NCBI GenBank assembly: GCA_004211885.1
Contig: SHBV01000006.1
Coordinates: 1 to 64,000 of the forward strand
Origin: Verrucomicrobiaceae bacterium
GTDB taxonomy: Bacteria > Verrucomicrobiota > Verrucomicrobiia > Verrucomicrobiales > DEV007
Length of the DNA stretch: 64,000 bases
Reading direction: 5' to 3'
In this document: piece by piece, positions 42,755 to 54,608 of the stretch
How the letters are laid out: each line of letters starts with the position of its first letter
How positions within the stretch are numbered: the stretch's first letter is position 1
Position numbers and translations under genes: made by a program
Notes under the pieces: generated by a model
Database searches by the model: none
What the model was told of the DNA's origin: nothing
The model's input: the letters and a program-made list of their open reading frames with translations, nothing else

Positions 42755-45385
42755 ATGATCCGCTATTTTTACCAATTAATCGCCATTTCCGTTATCTCTT
42801 CAGTTTCAAAAGCTGAGCACAAAGTAGTTCCTCTCGAGCTTTTCTCAGCACATGGGAACCTAGAAGTTACCCTCTGGGCACAATCACCTATGTTCTACAA
42901 CCCCACTAACATGGATGTGGATAAGGACGGAAGAATATGGGTAGCAGAAGGAGTCAACTATCGCCGACATGGAGGAAGAAAACCAGAAGGTGACCGTATA
43001 GTTGTACTTCAGGATACTAATGGTGATGGAAAAGCTGACAGTTCCCACGTATTTGTTCAGGAAAAATTTCTTACGGCACCGCTCGGAGTCGCTGTCATTG
43101 ACAACAAAATCGTTGTCTCTATGACGCCGGACCTAGTCATATACACCGACGTCAACAGGGATCTGAAATTTGATCCGGAAGTAGATAAGCGGGAAGTTCT
43201 TCTTACAGGATTCAACAGTAAACAACATGACCATTCTCTGCATTCCGTCACTGCAGGCCCTGATGGTAAGTGGTACTGGAATCATGGTAACTGCGGAGCT
43301 CAGTTCACCGATAAGTCAGGTAAAACATTTCGCGTAGGAAGCGCTTATCAGATGCGTCAAATAGCAGGCAAAGAAAGTGATGACGGTAATGTTTGGATCG
43401 GTGGGGCCGCTTACCGAATGAATCCGGACGGAACAAATGTAGAAGTCATTGGCCACAATTTCCGTAACAGCTATGAGCAGACCATTACTTCTTTCGGTGA
43501 CGTCTTCCAAAATGACAATGATGACCCTCCAGCCTCAAGGACATCTTTTCTGCTCGAATATGGTAACGCTGGATTCTGTTCTACTGACGGCAAAAGAAGT
43601 TGGCAATCTGATAGGCGCCCAGGTCAATCCACTCCAATCGCTGAATGGAGACAGGAAGATCCGGGAACAATGCCATCCGGTGACGTCTATGGCGGCGGAT
43701 CACCAACTGGCATTTGTTTCTATGAGGGAGGCGCACTCGGTGCTACTTACTCAGGTGGATTATTATTAAGCTGTGAACCTGCCAGAAACGTGGTCTTTGG
43801 CTACTTACCGGTTCAGGACGGAGCAGGCTTTAAACTTGAAAGATTCAACTTTTTAACGACGAATGCGGTTCAGGAATTTGCCGGAACTGATTTTAAAGGA
43901 GGCAGAACAAATGATGATAAAAAGACACTGTTCCGCCCATCGGACGTTGTCGTTGGAACGGACGGAGCCATCTACGTTGCTGACTGGTATGATGCGAGAG
44001 TCGGTGGACATGCCGATCACGACAATACACTCTCAGGAGCAATTTACCGTGTCGCACCTAAAGGGTTCAAATCCAATACACCTAAGATCGACCTCAGTTC
44101 AACAGAAGGACAAATTCTTGCCATCAAGAGTAATGCATTAAATGTTAGAAATCTTGGATTCACAGCTCTTAAGAAACAAAAAGAAAACGCCATTGCCGCA
44201 GTTAAACAATTATTAGAAGACCCCAACCCTTACATAGCTGCCCGTGCAACTTTCTTACTTCCTCATTTAGGCGATGCCGGAGTCGCGCTTACAAAGGAAA
44301 TTCTAAATGGTGACAATGCTAGATTAAGATTAGTTGCATTACGTTCATTACGCCGTTCAAATAATGAGTTCCTTGACCACGCTGCAAAAGTCGCGAGGGA
44401 TTCTGATCCTGCAGTCAGACGTGAACTTGCTACAGCACTTCGCAACACTTCTTTCGAAGAGGCTGGGGATCACATCGTAGAACTTGCAAAAGGATATGAT
44501 GGTGAGGACAGGACCTATCTTGATGCACTGGGGATCGCAGCGACAGGTAAAGAGGCTGAGTCCTACAACGCGATTGGCAGGGCCATGGGCAATAAGGAGC
44601 CAAGTCAGTGGAGTACAGCCTTTTCAAATATCGTCTGGAGACTGCACCCAGAAAAGTCCGCTCTCATGCTTGCTGGCAGAGCCATGGCGGCTGGAGTCAG
44701 TGACGCACAGAAAAAGGCAGCGGTCGTGGCCATCGCATTTATTGATTCAAAGGTCGGCTCAAACACCATGCTGGAATTAGCTGAAAGATCCACTGGGATT
44801 GCTAAAGCCGAGTCACTCTGGTGGCTACTTAATAAGAAAAACCATAAGTGGAAAGAGCATGGCATCGTGAACTCTCTAAAGTCACGTGGTATCTACAACC
44901 CGTCCAGCATCAAGCTTGTAGCTGCCGAGCTTCCTCCGGAAGTTGAAAGAGAATATAAATCCAACTCTGAGATACTCGCCCTCAAAGGAGACCCAGTTAA
45001 GGGTAAGACTTTAGCTGCGAGGTGCTATATGTGTCACCACATTGAAGGGACTGGCATAGATTACGGTCCGGCCCTAACTGATTACGGCAAGACTCAGACT
45101 TCTGAAGTGATCCTTCAGTCAATCATTAAACCGTCAGCAGATATAGCAAGCGGCTATGACGGTTACCAGATCGAGACTAAGGACGGTCTCAAAATTCAGG
45201 GCAGACTCCTCTCGGCAGGAGATCCGCTTATCATTCAATCAATGGGTGGAATTACCCAGACCGTGCCTAAGAGCAGGGTCAAAAGCCAGGGAAAATTCGG
45301 TAAATCATTGATGATGTCCGCGGCCCAACAAGGACTATCCGAGCAGGACGTCGCTGACATTGTAGCCTACCTCAAATCATTATAA
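42755..45385 (+). CDS. PVC-type haem-binding propeller/HEAT-repeat protein
   Basis: The 876-residue secreted protein (signal about 1-20) has a dehydrogenase-type propeller (about 30-430: NPTNMDVDKDGRIWVAEGVN, VLQDTNGDGKADSSHVF, GPDGKWYWNHGNCGAQF, VGTDGAIYVADWYDARVGG). It is followed by HEAT-like repeats (about 445-700) and a C-terminal cytochrome c domain with CYMCHH (about residue 756) and PALTDYGKTQTSEVILQSI. This is the classic PVC-type haem-binding domain protein, numerous in Verrucomicrobia, thought to oxidise sugars or alcohols outside the cytoplasmic membrane with electrons passed to the haem. It is followed 11 bp later by a DUF1080 gene, with which it is probably co-transcribed. Confidence 0.93.
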   Translation: MIRYFYQLIAISVISSVSKAEHKVVPLELFSAHGNLEVTLWAQSPMFYNPTNMDVDKDGRIWVAEGVNYRRHGGRKPEGDRIVVLQDTNGDGKADSSHVFVQEKFLTAPLGVAVIDNKIVVSMTPDLVIYTDVNRDLKFDPEVDKREVLLTGFNSKQHDHSLHSVTAGPDGKWYWNHGNCGAQFTDKSGKTFRVGSAYQMRQIAGKESDDGNVWIGGAAYRMNPDGTNVEVIGHNFRNSYEQTITSFGDVFQNDNDDPPASRTSFLLEYGNAGFCSTDGKRSWQSDRRPGQSTPIAEWRQEDPGTMPSGDVYGGGSPTGICFYEGGALGATYSGGLLLSCEPARNVVFGYLPVQDGAGFKLERFNFLTTNAVQEFAGTDFKGGRTNDDKKTLFRPSDVVVGTDGAIYVADWYDARVGGHADHDNTLSGAIYRVAPKGFKSNTPKIDLSSTEGQILAIKSNALNVRNLGFTALKKQKENAIAAVKQLLEDPNPYIAARATFLLPHLGDAGVALTKEILNGDNARLRLVALRSLRRSNNEFLDHAAKVARDSDPAVRRELATALRNTSFEEAGDHIVELAKGYDGEDRTYLDALGIAATGKEAESYNAIGRAMGNKEPSQWSTAFSNIVWRLHPEKSALMLAGRAMAAGVSDAQKKAAVVAIAFIDSKVGSNTMLELAERSTGIAKAESLWWLLNKKNHKWKEHGIVNSLKSRGIYNPSSIKLVAAELPPEVEREYKSNSEILALKGDPVKGKTLAARCYMCHHIEGTGIDYGPALTDYGKTQTSEVILQSIIKPSADIASGYDGYQIETKDGLKIQGRLLSAGDPLIIQSMGGITQTVPKSRVKSQGKFGKSLMMSAAQQGLSEQDVADIVAYLKSL

Positions 45386-45396
45386 AAAAAGAAATA

Positions 45397-46350
45397 ATGA
45401 AAAGCCTTCTTCCCTTAATATTAATATTATTATCATTCATCACCTCCAACGCGGCTCCTGATAAGAAAGGTGCTTACGCTACACCTGAGGATGCGGCCAA
45501 GGATCCCGACTTCGCAATCCAGGGTGAGTATACCGGATCCTATACAAAGAGTAACGGGAATGAGGCTAAGGTTGGCATTCAGGTCATTGCTCTTGGTAAT
45601 GGAACATTCAGAGCAGTAGGATTTGAGGGCGGATTACCGGGAGATGGCTGGGACCTTGGCGAAAGAGCCAAGTCCGAAGCAAAAAAAACCGATGACGGAT
45701 CAGTAACTTTTAAGAAGGATGATGGAGTCGCAACAGCCACAATCAATGACGGTAAACTTCATATTAAAGGCGGTGACGAAAAAGTTCTTGGAACCTTGGA
45801 AAGGATCGAGAGAAAGAGTCCCACTCTAGGCATGAAGCCACCTAAGAGCGCTATCAAACTCTTTGATGGAACTTCTCTGGAGCACTGGAAGTCTGGCGCT
45901 CGTAAGACTGAAGACAACCTATTAATGGAAGGAGTAAACTCTGCACGTAATAACTTTAAAAACTTCACCTTACATATTGAATTTAGGCTCCCTTACATGC
46001 CAAAGGCAAGGGGTCAGGGCCGAGGAAATAGCGGGATGTATTTGCTTGGGACAGAAACACAAATGCTTGACTCATTTGGACTTTCCGGTGAGTCAAACGA
46101 ATGCGGAGGACTCTATAAGTGGAAAAGACCAGATGTTAACATGTGCTACCCTCCACTCCGTTGGCAAACTTATGATGTTGAATTTCAGGCAGCTACTAAG
46201 GATAAACCACCCGTGATGACCGTGAAACATAATGGCATTGTTATTCACGATAAGGTACAGCTAAAAAAAAGAAATAGTCAGGGAAATATTCATCTCCAAA
46301 ATCACAGCAACCCAGTCCGTTACCGAAACATCTGGATCGTAGAGAATTAA
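45397..46350 (+). CDS. DUF1080 (3-keto-disaccharide hydrolase-like) secreted protein
   Basis: This 317-residue protein has a signal peptide (SLLPLILILLSFITSNAA). Residues about 150-317 form the DUF1080 domain (KLFDGTSLEHWKSG, NFKNFTLHIEFRLPYMPKARG, RGNSGMYLLG, NPVRYRNIWIVEN), a concanavalin-like sandwich recently linked to 3-keto-glycoside hydrolysis. An extra N-terminal beta-rich domain (about 25-130) is less common. The partner dehydrogenase upstream makes an oxidise-then-cleave sugar pathway plausible. Its stop overlaps the stop of the convergent transglutaminase gene at 46347-46350. Confidence 0.88.
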   Translation: MKSLLPLILILLSFITSNAAPDKKGAYATPEDAAKDPDFAIQGEYTGSYTKSNGNEAKVGIQVIALGNGTFRAVGFEGGLPGDGWDLGERAKSEAKKTDDGSVTFKKDDGVATATINDGKLHIKGGDEKVLGTLERIERKSPTLGMKPPKSAIKLFDGTSLEHWKSGARKTEDNLLMEGVNSARNNFKNFTLHIEFRLPYMPKARGQGRGNSGMYLLGTETQMLDSFGLSGESNECGGLYKWKRPDVNMCYPPLRWQTYDVEFQAATKDKPPVMTVKHNGIVIHDKVQLKKRNSQGNIHLQNHSNPVRYRNIWIVEN

Positions 46351-48284
46351 AGAGACTTTCGCCGTCCTGTGCGGAGACGACGGAACGATTTTCTAAGAAC
46401 AGATTCCGTGGCTCGATCACGTGCAGATCCGGCATATCGGACGGCGTAATGATAATCAACTAAAAGGTCAAACGCTTCAGAATCAGATTCCTTAATCTTC
46501 TGAACCTCTCGAATAGCTTCTTTAATTGTGTCCCCCTTAGCCTTGGGCCGACCAATCTCTAGACACATCTTCAAAAATTCCAACAAATAAGGAGGAGCAT
46601 TCCGGTCCAAATAAAACTCCTTTTCAGATATTTCGGCCACTTTGCCTTTATTTTTTTTACTAATAAACCTCTGAATAAAAACTTTTAGATAAAGGAGAGC
46701 AAAAAAACCTAGCAAACCGGCGAGCCATATCATTTGCGTTCTCTTATCTTCCTCTGGATCTTTAACAACCTCGGTATTACTCTCATTTTCATGTGCATCC
46801 CCATAAGATGAAAGTTCCGGACCTTTAGCATCCTTAATACTTGATCGAGCAGGCACCCGAGCTGCCCCGGAACCGACCGGAGTTGCATCAAAGACGACCC
46901 ATCCATGTCCCTCCACGAATACCTCAGCCCATGAATGAGCATCAGATGCACTATAAGAAACAATGCCTTCTCTAGGAAAAGCCCGCCCACCAGAAAAGCC
47001 ATAGGCTGTTCGTGCATGATATCCAGCCTCACGAGCAAGAAGAGCTGCCGCAGAAGCAAAATAATCGCACCACCCAGCACGCTCCTGGAATAAAAAATTC
47101 TCCATCGCTGATAAGCTCTTCAGATTCTGAACTTCTGTACTGTATTCAAACTCAGACCTTAAATATCTCTGAATTGAATCCAATTGATCAGACGGGGTAA
47201 TCGATCCCTCAGTAATTTCGGAAAAAAGTAACTTAACCTTGCGACCCAAATTACCTTTAGCAGGAGAGAGAACATCCCGGCTAATACCTTGAGAAAGCAG
47301 GTCAGAACTAATTGCTTCAGTGACCTCTAAAGGCTCTCCTTTGAATTCTGACCAAATGAGCGGCTTCGATTCGACCTGATAACGGACTGAACCTCTGAGC
47401 TCAGCCTGATATGAATTAAAACCTGAACCAATTATGAATTTCAATCTATAAGCCAATGAGTTCTGAATGGCTGGTAACCCAGCCCCACCAGATTCAGGCA
47501 AATAAATCTCATGTAAGATTCCATTTCCTGAAGCAACTCTTACCCAATCATCCTTAGTCCCATCCATTTCATCTGAAATCCACTCTTTCTCCATGCTCAC
47601 TGACTCCCAAGCATCACCAACATATTTGTCGAGAACCGCATTTCGAACATAATTCTGCCTAGAAATAAATTTATTAAATTCCTCATCATTCGGAATTCTC
47701 AGATACATCACTTCCTGATCACCTAAATTGATATTTCCCTTCTTGGGTAATTCTCTGCGGTTATCAAAACCAGCACCCGAAACTTTATCCTGTTCTGATC
47801 CATCATTACCTACTTGCGTCGTATTTCTTACTCTCTCCGTAATTTCACTAAAAGAAGGCAAGGCATTTTTGATAGACTGGCCCAAATTAACAAATTGATT
47901 TCCAACTAAAGGTAATGGCCTTGCAAAAAGAACCGCTATCAGCACGGACAACAGTACAGAAAAACCAAATAACGCGGACCAGGAAGAATCATTCCTTTTA
48001 TGAGCCAGAACAGACCTTAATCGATCTACTCTCCATTCAAAGGCCCAGACCATAACTCCAATACACAAGGCCATTGCCCCAAGCATCACCCAAAAACCCA
48101 TCAACCCTTCTCTTTCGTTAGCGGCAAATAAAAATAAAGAAATGGAAACCGCGATATAAAAACTCAGCGAAGTAATAACGTTACGACTCGAGTTCCCCCT
48201 AATTGAAAATAGCCGAGTTATTAACAATATACAGCCAAGCAAAAACACGAAACTAGCAATCTGGAGCACACTATCCATAACCAC
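46347..48284 (-). CDS. Membrane transglutaminase-like protein
   Basis: The 645-residue protein has five to six N-terminal membrane segments (about 1-140). A periplasmic part contains the transglutaminase core, with catalytic Cys in RAGWCDYFASAAALLARE, His in SDAHSWAEVFVEGHGW and Asp in VVFDATP. A further membrane helix (WLAGLLGFFALLYLKVFI) and a cytoplasmic DUF4129-like tail follow. Such TgpA/DUF3488-type proteins are usually encoded after DUF58 and MoxR genes. The DUF58 gene is 1 bp upstream and almost certainly co-translated; MoxR is not in this window. The biological role of these operons is not well defined. Confidence 0.85.
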   Translation of the reverse strand: MVMDSVLQIASFVFLLGCILLITRLFSIRGNSSRNVITSLSFYIAVSISLFLFAANEREGLMGFWVMLGAMALCIGVMVWAFEWRVDRLRSVLAHKRNDSSWSALFGFSVLLSVLIAVLFARPLPLVGNQFVNLGQSIKNALPSFSEITERVRNTTQVGNDGSEQDKVSGAGFDNRRELPKKGNINLGDQEVMYLRIPNDEEFNKFISRQNYVRNAVLDKYVGDAWESVSMEKEWISDEMDGTKDDWVRVASGNGILHEIYLPESGGAGLPAIQNSLAYRLKFIIGSGFNSYQAELRGSVRYQVESKPLIWSEFKGEPLEVTEAISSDLLSQGISRDVLSPAKGNLGRKVKLLFSEITEGSITPSDQLDSIQRYLRSEFEYSTEVQNLKSLSAMENFLFQERAGWCDYFASAAALLAREAGYHARTAYGFSGGRAFPREGIVSYSASDAHSWAEVFVEGHGWVVFDATPVGSGAARVPARSSIKDAKGPELSSYGDAHENESNTEVVKDPEEDKRTQMIWLAGLLGFFALLYLKVFIQRFISKKNKGKVAEISEKEFYLDRNAPPYLLEFLKMCLEIGRPKAKGDTIKEAIREVQKIKESDSEAFDLLVDYHYAVRYAGSARDRATESVLRKSFRRLRTGRRKSL

Positions 48285-48285
48285 A

Positions 48286-49428
48286 TTAAGCCACTCTACG
48301 AAAATCTTTAAGTTTAGGCTTCTTGGACTTTAACACATCATTATCGACGCAATTAATAACTCTAGGTAGTTGAGGTAATTTATCAGCCCATGTGTCAACA
48401 GAAGCTTCACTAATTACAAAGACAGGATGAGTGCCAGACAAATTCATTAAGACTTTGGAAACAACTTCAAGGTCAGACTCAGGGCGGTGCTGAGCTTCAG
48501 CCAAGCATTTAAGCACTTTAGAAAGGAAATTAGGATTTTTAATTTCTATCATTTTCCAGCCAGTAAAAGGACCGCAAAGCTCAAGAGATATGTTCTGGTC
48601 TCGACACATTAAAATTAGACCCGTAACCAGACTAATTGCATGCTCAAATACTTCAGGCCAAATAAGTTTACCAGAAGGAGAATAGGAGTGGAAAACCAAA
48701 GAATATTTCTGGGGCATTGAATAATCATAATCTCGAACGTACAAATGCCCTGTCCGCGCGTAAGCAGGCCAAATAATCTGATTAACTTTATCCCCTTTTT
48801 GAAATTCCCTAGATCCACAAATTTCACCATCATTATTATGCATAAAAGAAATTAACGAATTCCCCTCACCTCCACCAACTACTGTCGATTTAATAGCCGA
48901 CGTCAGCATTGGCCTCGGATAAACATGCATCACTTCGATCCCTCGCCGCCGCTTCACGACATGAAATAGACCAAGAGGAAAATCTGAAACGATCCGGTAT
49001 CCCTTCCCCCTAATGGCCCCCCTCTCCACTACGCGAGTCCGAAAGTCTTCAGTGAGACTCTGTCCAGATCTAATTAAATCACAGGCGAAACCCTTTTCAG
49101 AAAACGGTAAATAGTGATCATAGATCATTATATTACGGGAGCTCATCCAACGTTTTTTATTTGTTATTTCTAATTCAAAATTAAAATCATGCACCGAAAA
49201 AACAGTTCTGGGCATTCTCCTTAATATTCTTAATTTTTTAGTGTTTTGCTTTGCTACATAATAAGCAAAAAATAAAACAATTAATGCAAAAACACCTAAC
49301 TGAACAATCAACGACTCTCCAATCATTGAGCCAATAACAATCATAGCAAAAGACATTCCAACCAGACCTTTGCCGCGAGGCGTCATCTTTGGGCTTTCTT
49401 TACTTTTCTTAATCACGGCTGAAGGCAT
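48286..49428 (-). CDS. DUF58 domain membrane protein
   Basis: This 380-residue protein has two close N-terminal transmembrane segments (GLVGMSFAMIVIGSMIGE; VQLGVFALIVLFFAYYVA) and then the DUF58 region. There are REFQKGDKVNQIIWPAYARTG, resembling the conserved R-x-Y-x2-GDxxRxIxW box, and later VRDYDYSMPQ. DUF58 proteins pair with MoxR AAA ATPases and transglutaminase-like membrane proteins in conserved operons. The partner transglutaminase is directly downstream. No MoxR gene is adjacent upstream; instead a divergent TIGR01777 gene lies there. Confidence 0.88.
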   Translation of the reverse strand: MPSAVIKKSKESPKMTPRGKGLVGMSFAMIVIGSMIGESLIVQLGVFALIVLFFAYYVAKQNTKKLRILRRMPRTVFSVHDFNFELEITNKKRWMSSRNIMIYDHYLPFSEKGFACDLIRSGQSLTEDFRTRVVERGAIRGKGYRIVSDFPLGLFHVVKRRRGIEVMHVYPRPMLTSAIKSTVVGGGEGNSLISFMHNNDGEICGSREFQKGDKVNQIIWPAYARTGHLYVRDYDYSMPQKYSLVFHSYSPSGKLIWPEVFEHAISLVTGLILMCRDQNISLELCGPFTGWKMIEIKNPNFLSKVLKCLAEAQHRPESDLEVVSKVLMNLSGTHPVFVISEASVDTWADKLPQLPRVINCVDNDVLKSKKPKLKDFRRVA

Positions 49429-49567
49429 AAAAAAGATAATGACTTATGATACTACATTCAGATCCAAGCTAGAGTAAATTTCGTTCAATTAGTTGATCGT
49501 GTCGAATCACTTATAATAAAAAAATCATTAAAAAATCCCACCAGATATATTATCTAATAAACTTATC

Positions 49568-50467
49568 TTGAAAGCCAAAAACATACTAATCAGTGGAGCC
49601 ACAGGACTCATAGGCCAACACTTAGTTCCAACTCTAGAAAAAAAGGGACACAACGTTCTACGTCTTACCAGAAACCCTAACAAATATAATGACATTGAAT
49701 GGGATCCGAACTCCGCATCAATTGATCTATCTAAAGCAAACCAATTTGATGCAGTAATCCATCTGGCCGGAGAAAACATAACGAGCAGCAGATGGAACAA
49801 ATCTCAAAAAGAAAAAATCTTAAAGAGTCGGGAACGGGGAACGAGACTACTGTCAGAATCAATTGCAAAGTTACCGGTCCCTCCAAAAGTTCTCATCAGT
49901 GCTTCCGGAATAAATTATTACGATCAAGATTCTAATGAATCTCATAATGAAGACTCGCCCCCGGGGAAACGGTTCTTGTCTACTGTGTGCAGGCGTTGGG
50001 AAGAAGCCACGAGACCCGCGCTCGAAGCAAATATTAGAGTGTGCATTATGCGAATTGGTGTCGTATTGACACCTGACGGAGGAGCCTTAAAGAAAATGCT
50101 CACCCCAATGAAACTTGGACTAGGCGGAAAGATAGGCTCTGGACTCCAAAGAATGAGCTGGATTTCCATTGATGACCTTGTTGGCATGATCAATGAGGCC
50201 TTATCGGATCAAAGATGGGAAGGTCCTATTAATGCTGTGGCCGATGAACCAGTCACTAACAAAGAATTCACTACTGTCTTAGCAAAACTATTAAAGCGCC
50301 CTGCCATTTTACCAGTTCCAGAAATCTTGATTAAATTGCTATTTGGTCAAATGGCAGAAGAAACTCTTCTAGCTGACATGCCCGTATACTCAAAACGGAT
50401 ACAAGAACTAGGTTACGAATTAACCTATCCCTCTCTGCACAAGGCACTTACTCACTTAATTAAGTGA
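49568..50467 (+). CDS. TIGR01777 family SDR epimerase
   Basis: The 299-residue NAD(P)-binding protein has an N-terminal Rossmann motif (NILISGATGLIGQHLVP) and a DAVIHLAGENI box. Its middle has VLISASGINYY, where the usual SDR Tyr-x3-Lys is replaced, and ICVMRIGVVLTP-like VCIMRIGVVLTPDGGALKKML. The C-terminus holds FGQMAEETLLADMPV. The length fits the TIGR01777 (YfcH-like) family, whose substrate is unknown. The start is a TTG at 49568 with no Shine-Dalgarno; no upstream alternative in frame begins earlier. The gap to thiC is 253 bp and holds the TPP riboswitch. Confidence 0.9.
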   Translation: MKAKNILISGATGLIGQHLVPTLEKKGHNVLRLTRNPNKYNDIEWDPNSASIDLSKANQFDAVIHLAGENITSSRWNKSQKEKILKSRERGTRLLSESIAKLPVPPKVLISASGINYYDQDSNESHNEDSPPGKRFLSTVCRRWEEATRPALEANIRVCIMRIGVVLTPDGGALKKMLTPMKLGLGGKIGSGLQRMSWISIDDLVGMINEALSDQRWEGPINAVADEPVTNKEFTTVLAKLLKRPAILPVPEILIKLLFGQMAEETLLADMPVYSKRIQELGYELTYPSLHKALTHLIK

Positions 50468-50539
50468 CCAAAAAAAATGCTAATGAGCACGAATTGGTTT
50501 TGACCGCTCAGTTCCGTACAATTAACATCAAATCAAAAT

Positions 50540-50632
50540 AAGAAGCGGGAGAGCTGGCTTGCCAGCTGAGAGTCGACACCATTGCCGGCACCCTTTGAAC
50601 CTGAAACGGATAATGCCGACGTAGGAAGTCTT
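50540..50632 (+). promoter_or_regulatory. TPP (THI-box) riboswitch
   Basis: The thi-box core is readable: GCGGGAG at the start, CAGCTGAGAGTC, CACCCTTTGAACCTGAA, and CGGATAATGCCGACGTAGGAAG. All are conserved thiamine pyrophosphate-binding elements, in the right order and at the right spacing. It lies about 90 bp upstream of thiC on the same strand. Downstream AT-rich DNA with a small hairpin (ATAAGT...ACTTAT) may be the expression platform; I cannot tell whether control is by termination or initiation. Confidence 0.95.
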
Positions 50633-50720
50633 TTTATAAGTTCATATACTTATGGGAGTGACCGCCTAAATGACGAGGCCCACACTAATAAATACCTCTA
50701 ACAGCCCTAAGCAAAAATAA

Positions 50721-52640
<1,920 letters not shown>

Positions 52641-52689
52641 GCAGATTCCTAGACCCTTAAAAGCAAGAATCAAAAATTGGATAGAAACC

Positions 52690-54420
52690 TTAAGGTTGTT
52701 TGGATGAGTCTAACTCAATATTCTTTCTGAACGAATTATCACTAATATCCCTATCCTCACCATTCAAATTCTGATTAACAATCACTGTCGCCGATACAGG
52801 AAGCCCCTCTTCTGTGACGCCCGAAGAGAATCCTACCGGAGTTTCGATTACAGCAATTTCTCCAACAGGAATAAATGAGACATTGTAGGTACGTTCAGCT
52901 GATCCTGATTCTACCTCTACCGTCAGATTATGGAGCGCTGTGGTCCCTCTATTTTCAATAACGACCTGAGCCGTATTTGATTGCCCGCCAAGTTCAGCAC
53001 TTGCCGGATCATAATAATAACTCGCAAGGCCTGCATCTGTTATATCGGGAACATTACGCTCCAGTACACGGCCAAGATTCAGATTTCCGGTACCATAAAC
53101 GATGTCATTGCCTGGGGCCCCAGCCTCGTTCGAATGATTTTGTAGTAATTCATAAGCGGAAATAGCTGACATTCCCTGGTTCTCTGACATGACTGCTGCA
53201 ACTGCCCCAGAAACAAAAGGAGCACTTGCAGAAGTGCCGCTAAAGCTCACAGCCTCACCCTCAGGCCAAGCAGCCCATACAGCATAGCCTGGCGCTGTTA
53301 TTCCTCCATCTTGAAGATTGTTTCCAGAATTTGCGAAATCAACATGCTGCCCGAGCGCATCATTAGCAGCGACGGCAACAACACCTTCAATTGCAGCGGG
53401 AAAACTAATTGAATTCACACCCTCATTACCGGTAGCTGCAACAATCAAAACTCCAGCGTCATTAGCATAATCAACTGCTCGGCGAACTATCCCGCTATCA
53501 CCTTTAGATCCTAAACTAATATTAATGATGTCAGCCCCTGAATCGGCAGCTTGGATAATAGCTTCTGCCAGCGTATAGCTATCACTATAACCATCATTAT
53601 CCAGCACTCGATAACTTAAAATTTCTGCAGCCGGAGCCACACCCGAATAGCGAGGATCGCTCCCTGCAATAATGGAAGCCACTGCGGTACCATGACCATT
53701 ATTAGAATCTATAGGAACTGAGTTTCCATTAGCGTCCCTCACGAGATCATATTCTAAAATGTTTTTCCCTGAAAAAGTTTCATGCTCCTGAATGCCGCTA
53801 TCTATTACCGCAACTTTAATGCCTTTACCAAATTCCAGGTTTCCTTCTCCAATACCTATGAGCTTTAAAGCATCACGACCAAACGGAATCGCACCATCTC
53901 CTGCTCCAGGAGATTCACCGGTCCCAGGCTGACCAGGCAAACTCACCAAAAAGTTTGTTTCAACCTCATATGAAGATGGATCCAAGTTGGCCAATTCACT
54001 AAATAGATCACCATAATTTTCAAAACCAATTCGCATCGACATGAATCGATCCGAGTTACCGAGAAGCCTCAAATTACGATCAGTCAGAGTCTTGAGAAAT
54101 TCATTATACTGCGCCTCATTATTGAATCGAAGTATGACCTCCCTACGAATCGCAGACGAATCTGCAGCTAGGGCAGCTAACAATTTTCTTAGTGCATCTA
54201 GTGCAGATGAAGCAAAGGGGGATCGACTAGCAGAATCATCAATCAGAGGAATATCAGTGTCCGGCAATTCACTAAAATTAAGGTCAAGACCTTCAGTAAT
54301 TTCAGTTGATCTATTATTATCAGCATTGCGTCGCGCATGATTAAAAAAAAGAATAAATACCATTATCAAAATTCCAAGAGCGGTAGCGCTAATAGTAAAA
54401 ATGGTAGATTTTTGATTCAT
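52690..54420 (-). CDS. Membrane-anchored subtilisin-like (S8) serine protease
   Basis: The 576-residue protein starts with a signal anchor (IFTISATALGILIMVFILFF). A long proregion follows (about 30-165), then the peptidase S8 domain with the catalytic triad Asp207 (VAVIDSGIQ), His243 (NGHGTAVASIIAG) and Ser397 (SFSGTSASAPFVSGAVAAVM), plus the oxyanion Asn332 (VAATGNEGVNS). Residues about 465-570 form a CARDB/Ig-like domain (QVVIENRGTTALHNLTVEVE). It is convergent with thiC (49-bp gap). The likely role is extracytoplasmic proteolysis; the substrate is unknown. Confidence 0.93.
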   Translation of the reverse strand: MNQKSTIFTISATALGILIMVFILFFNHARRNADNNRSTEITEGLDLNFSELPDTDIPLIDDSASRSPFASSALDALRKLLAALAADSSAIRREVILRFNNEAQYNEFLKTLTDRNLRLLGNSDRFMSMRIGFENYGDLFSELANLDPSSYEVETNFLVSLPGQPGTGESPGAGDGAIPFGRDALKLIGIGEGNLEFGKGIKVAVIDSGIQEHETFSGKNILEYDLVRDANGNSVPIDSNNGHGTAVASIIAGSDPRYSGVAPAAEILSYRVLDNDGYSDSYTLAEAIIQAADSGADIINISLGSKGDSGIVRRAVDYANDAGVLIVAATGNEGVNSISFPAAIEGVVAVAANDALGQHVDFANSGNNLQDGGITAPGYAVWAAWPEGEAVSFSGTSASAPFVSGAVAAVMSENQGMSAISAYELLQNHSNEAGAPGNDIVYGTGNLNLGRVLERNVPDITDAGLASYYYDPASAELGGQSNTAQVVIENRGTTALHNLTVEVESGSAERTYNVSFIPVGEIAVIETPVGFSSGVTEEGLPVSATVIVNQNLNGEDRDISDNSFRKNIELDSSKQP

Positions 54421-54608
54421 TTGATAAATTCAAGACGATATGATCTGATCTTCTTTTCAAAGAAGCATCGATAAGATGACAGAATAATTACCAAAGTTTA
54501 TTTTATTGATTGGATCAAGATCGTTATTAATAAATATGGGCATAATGTCCGTGAAACCGTAAATCTGAATCTAAAATTTAGTAATTAAGAAAAAGTTAAA
54601 AAATAAAA

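Noticed and set aside
50637..50656. Hairpin ATAAGT/ACTTAT as riboswitch terminator
   Set aside because: The stem is weak and AT-only, and no T-run follows; the type of expression platform is undecided.
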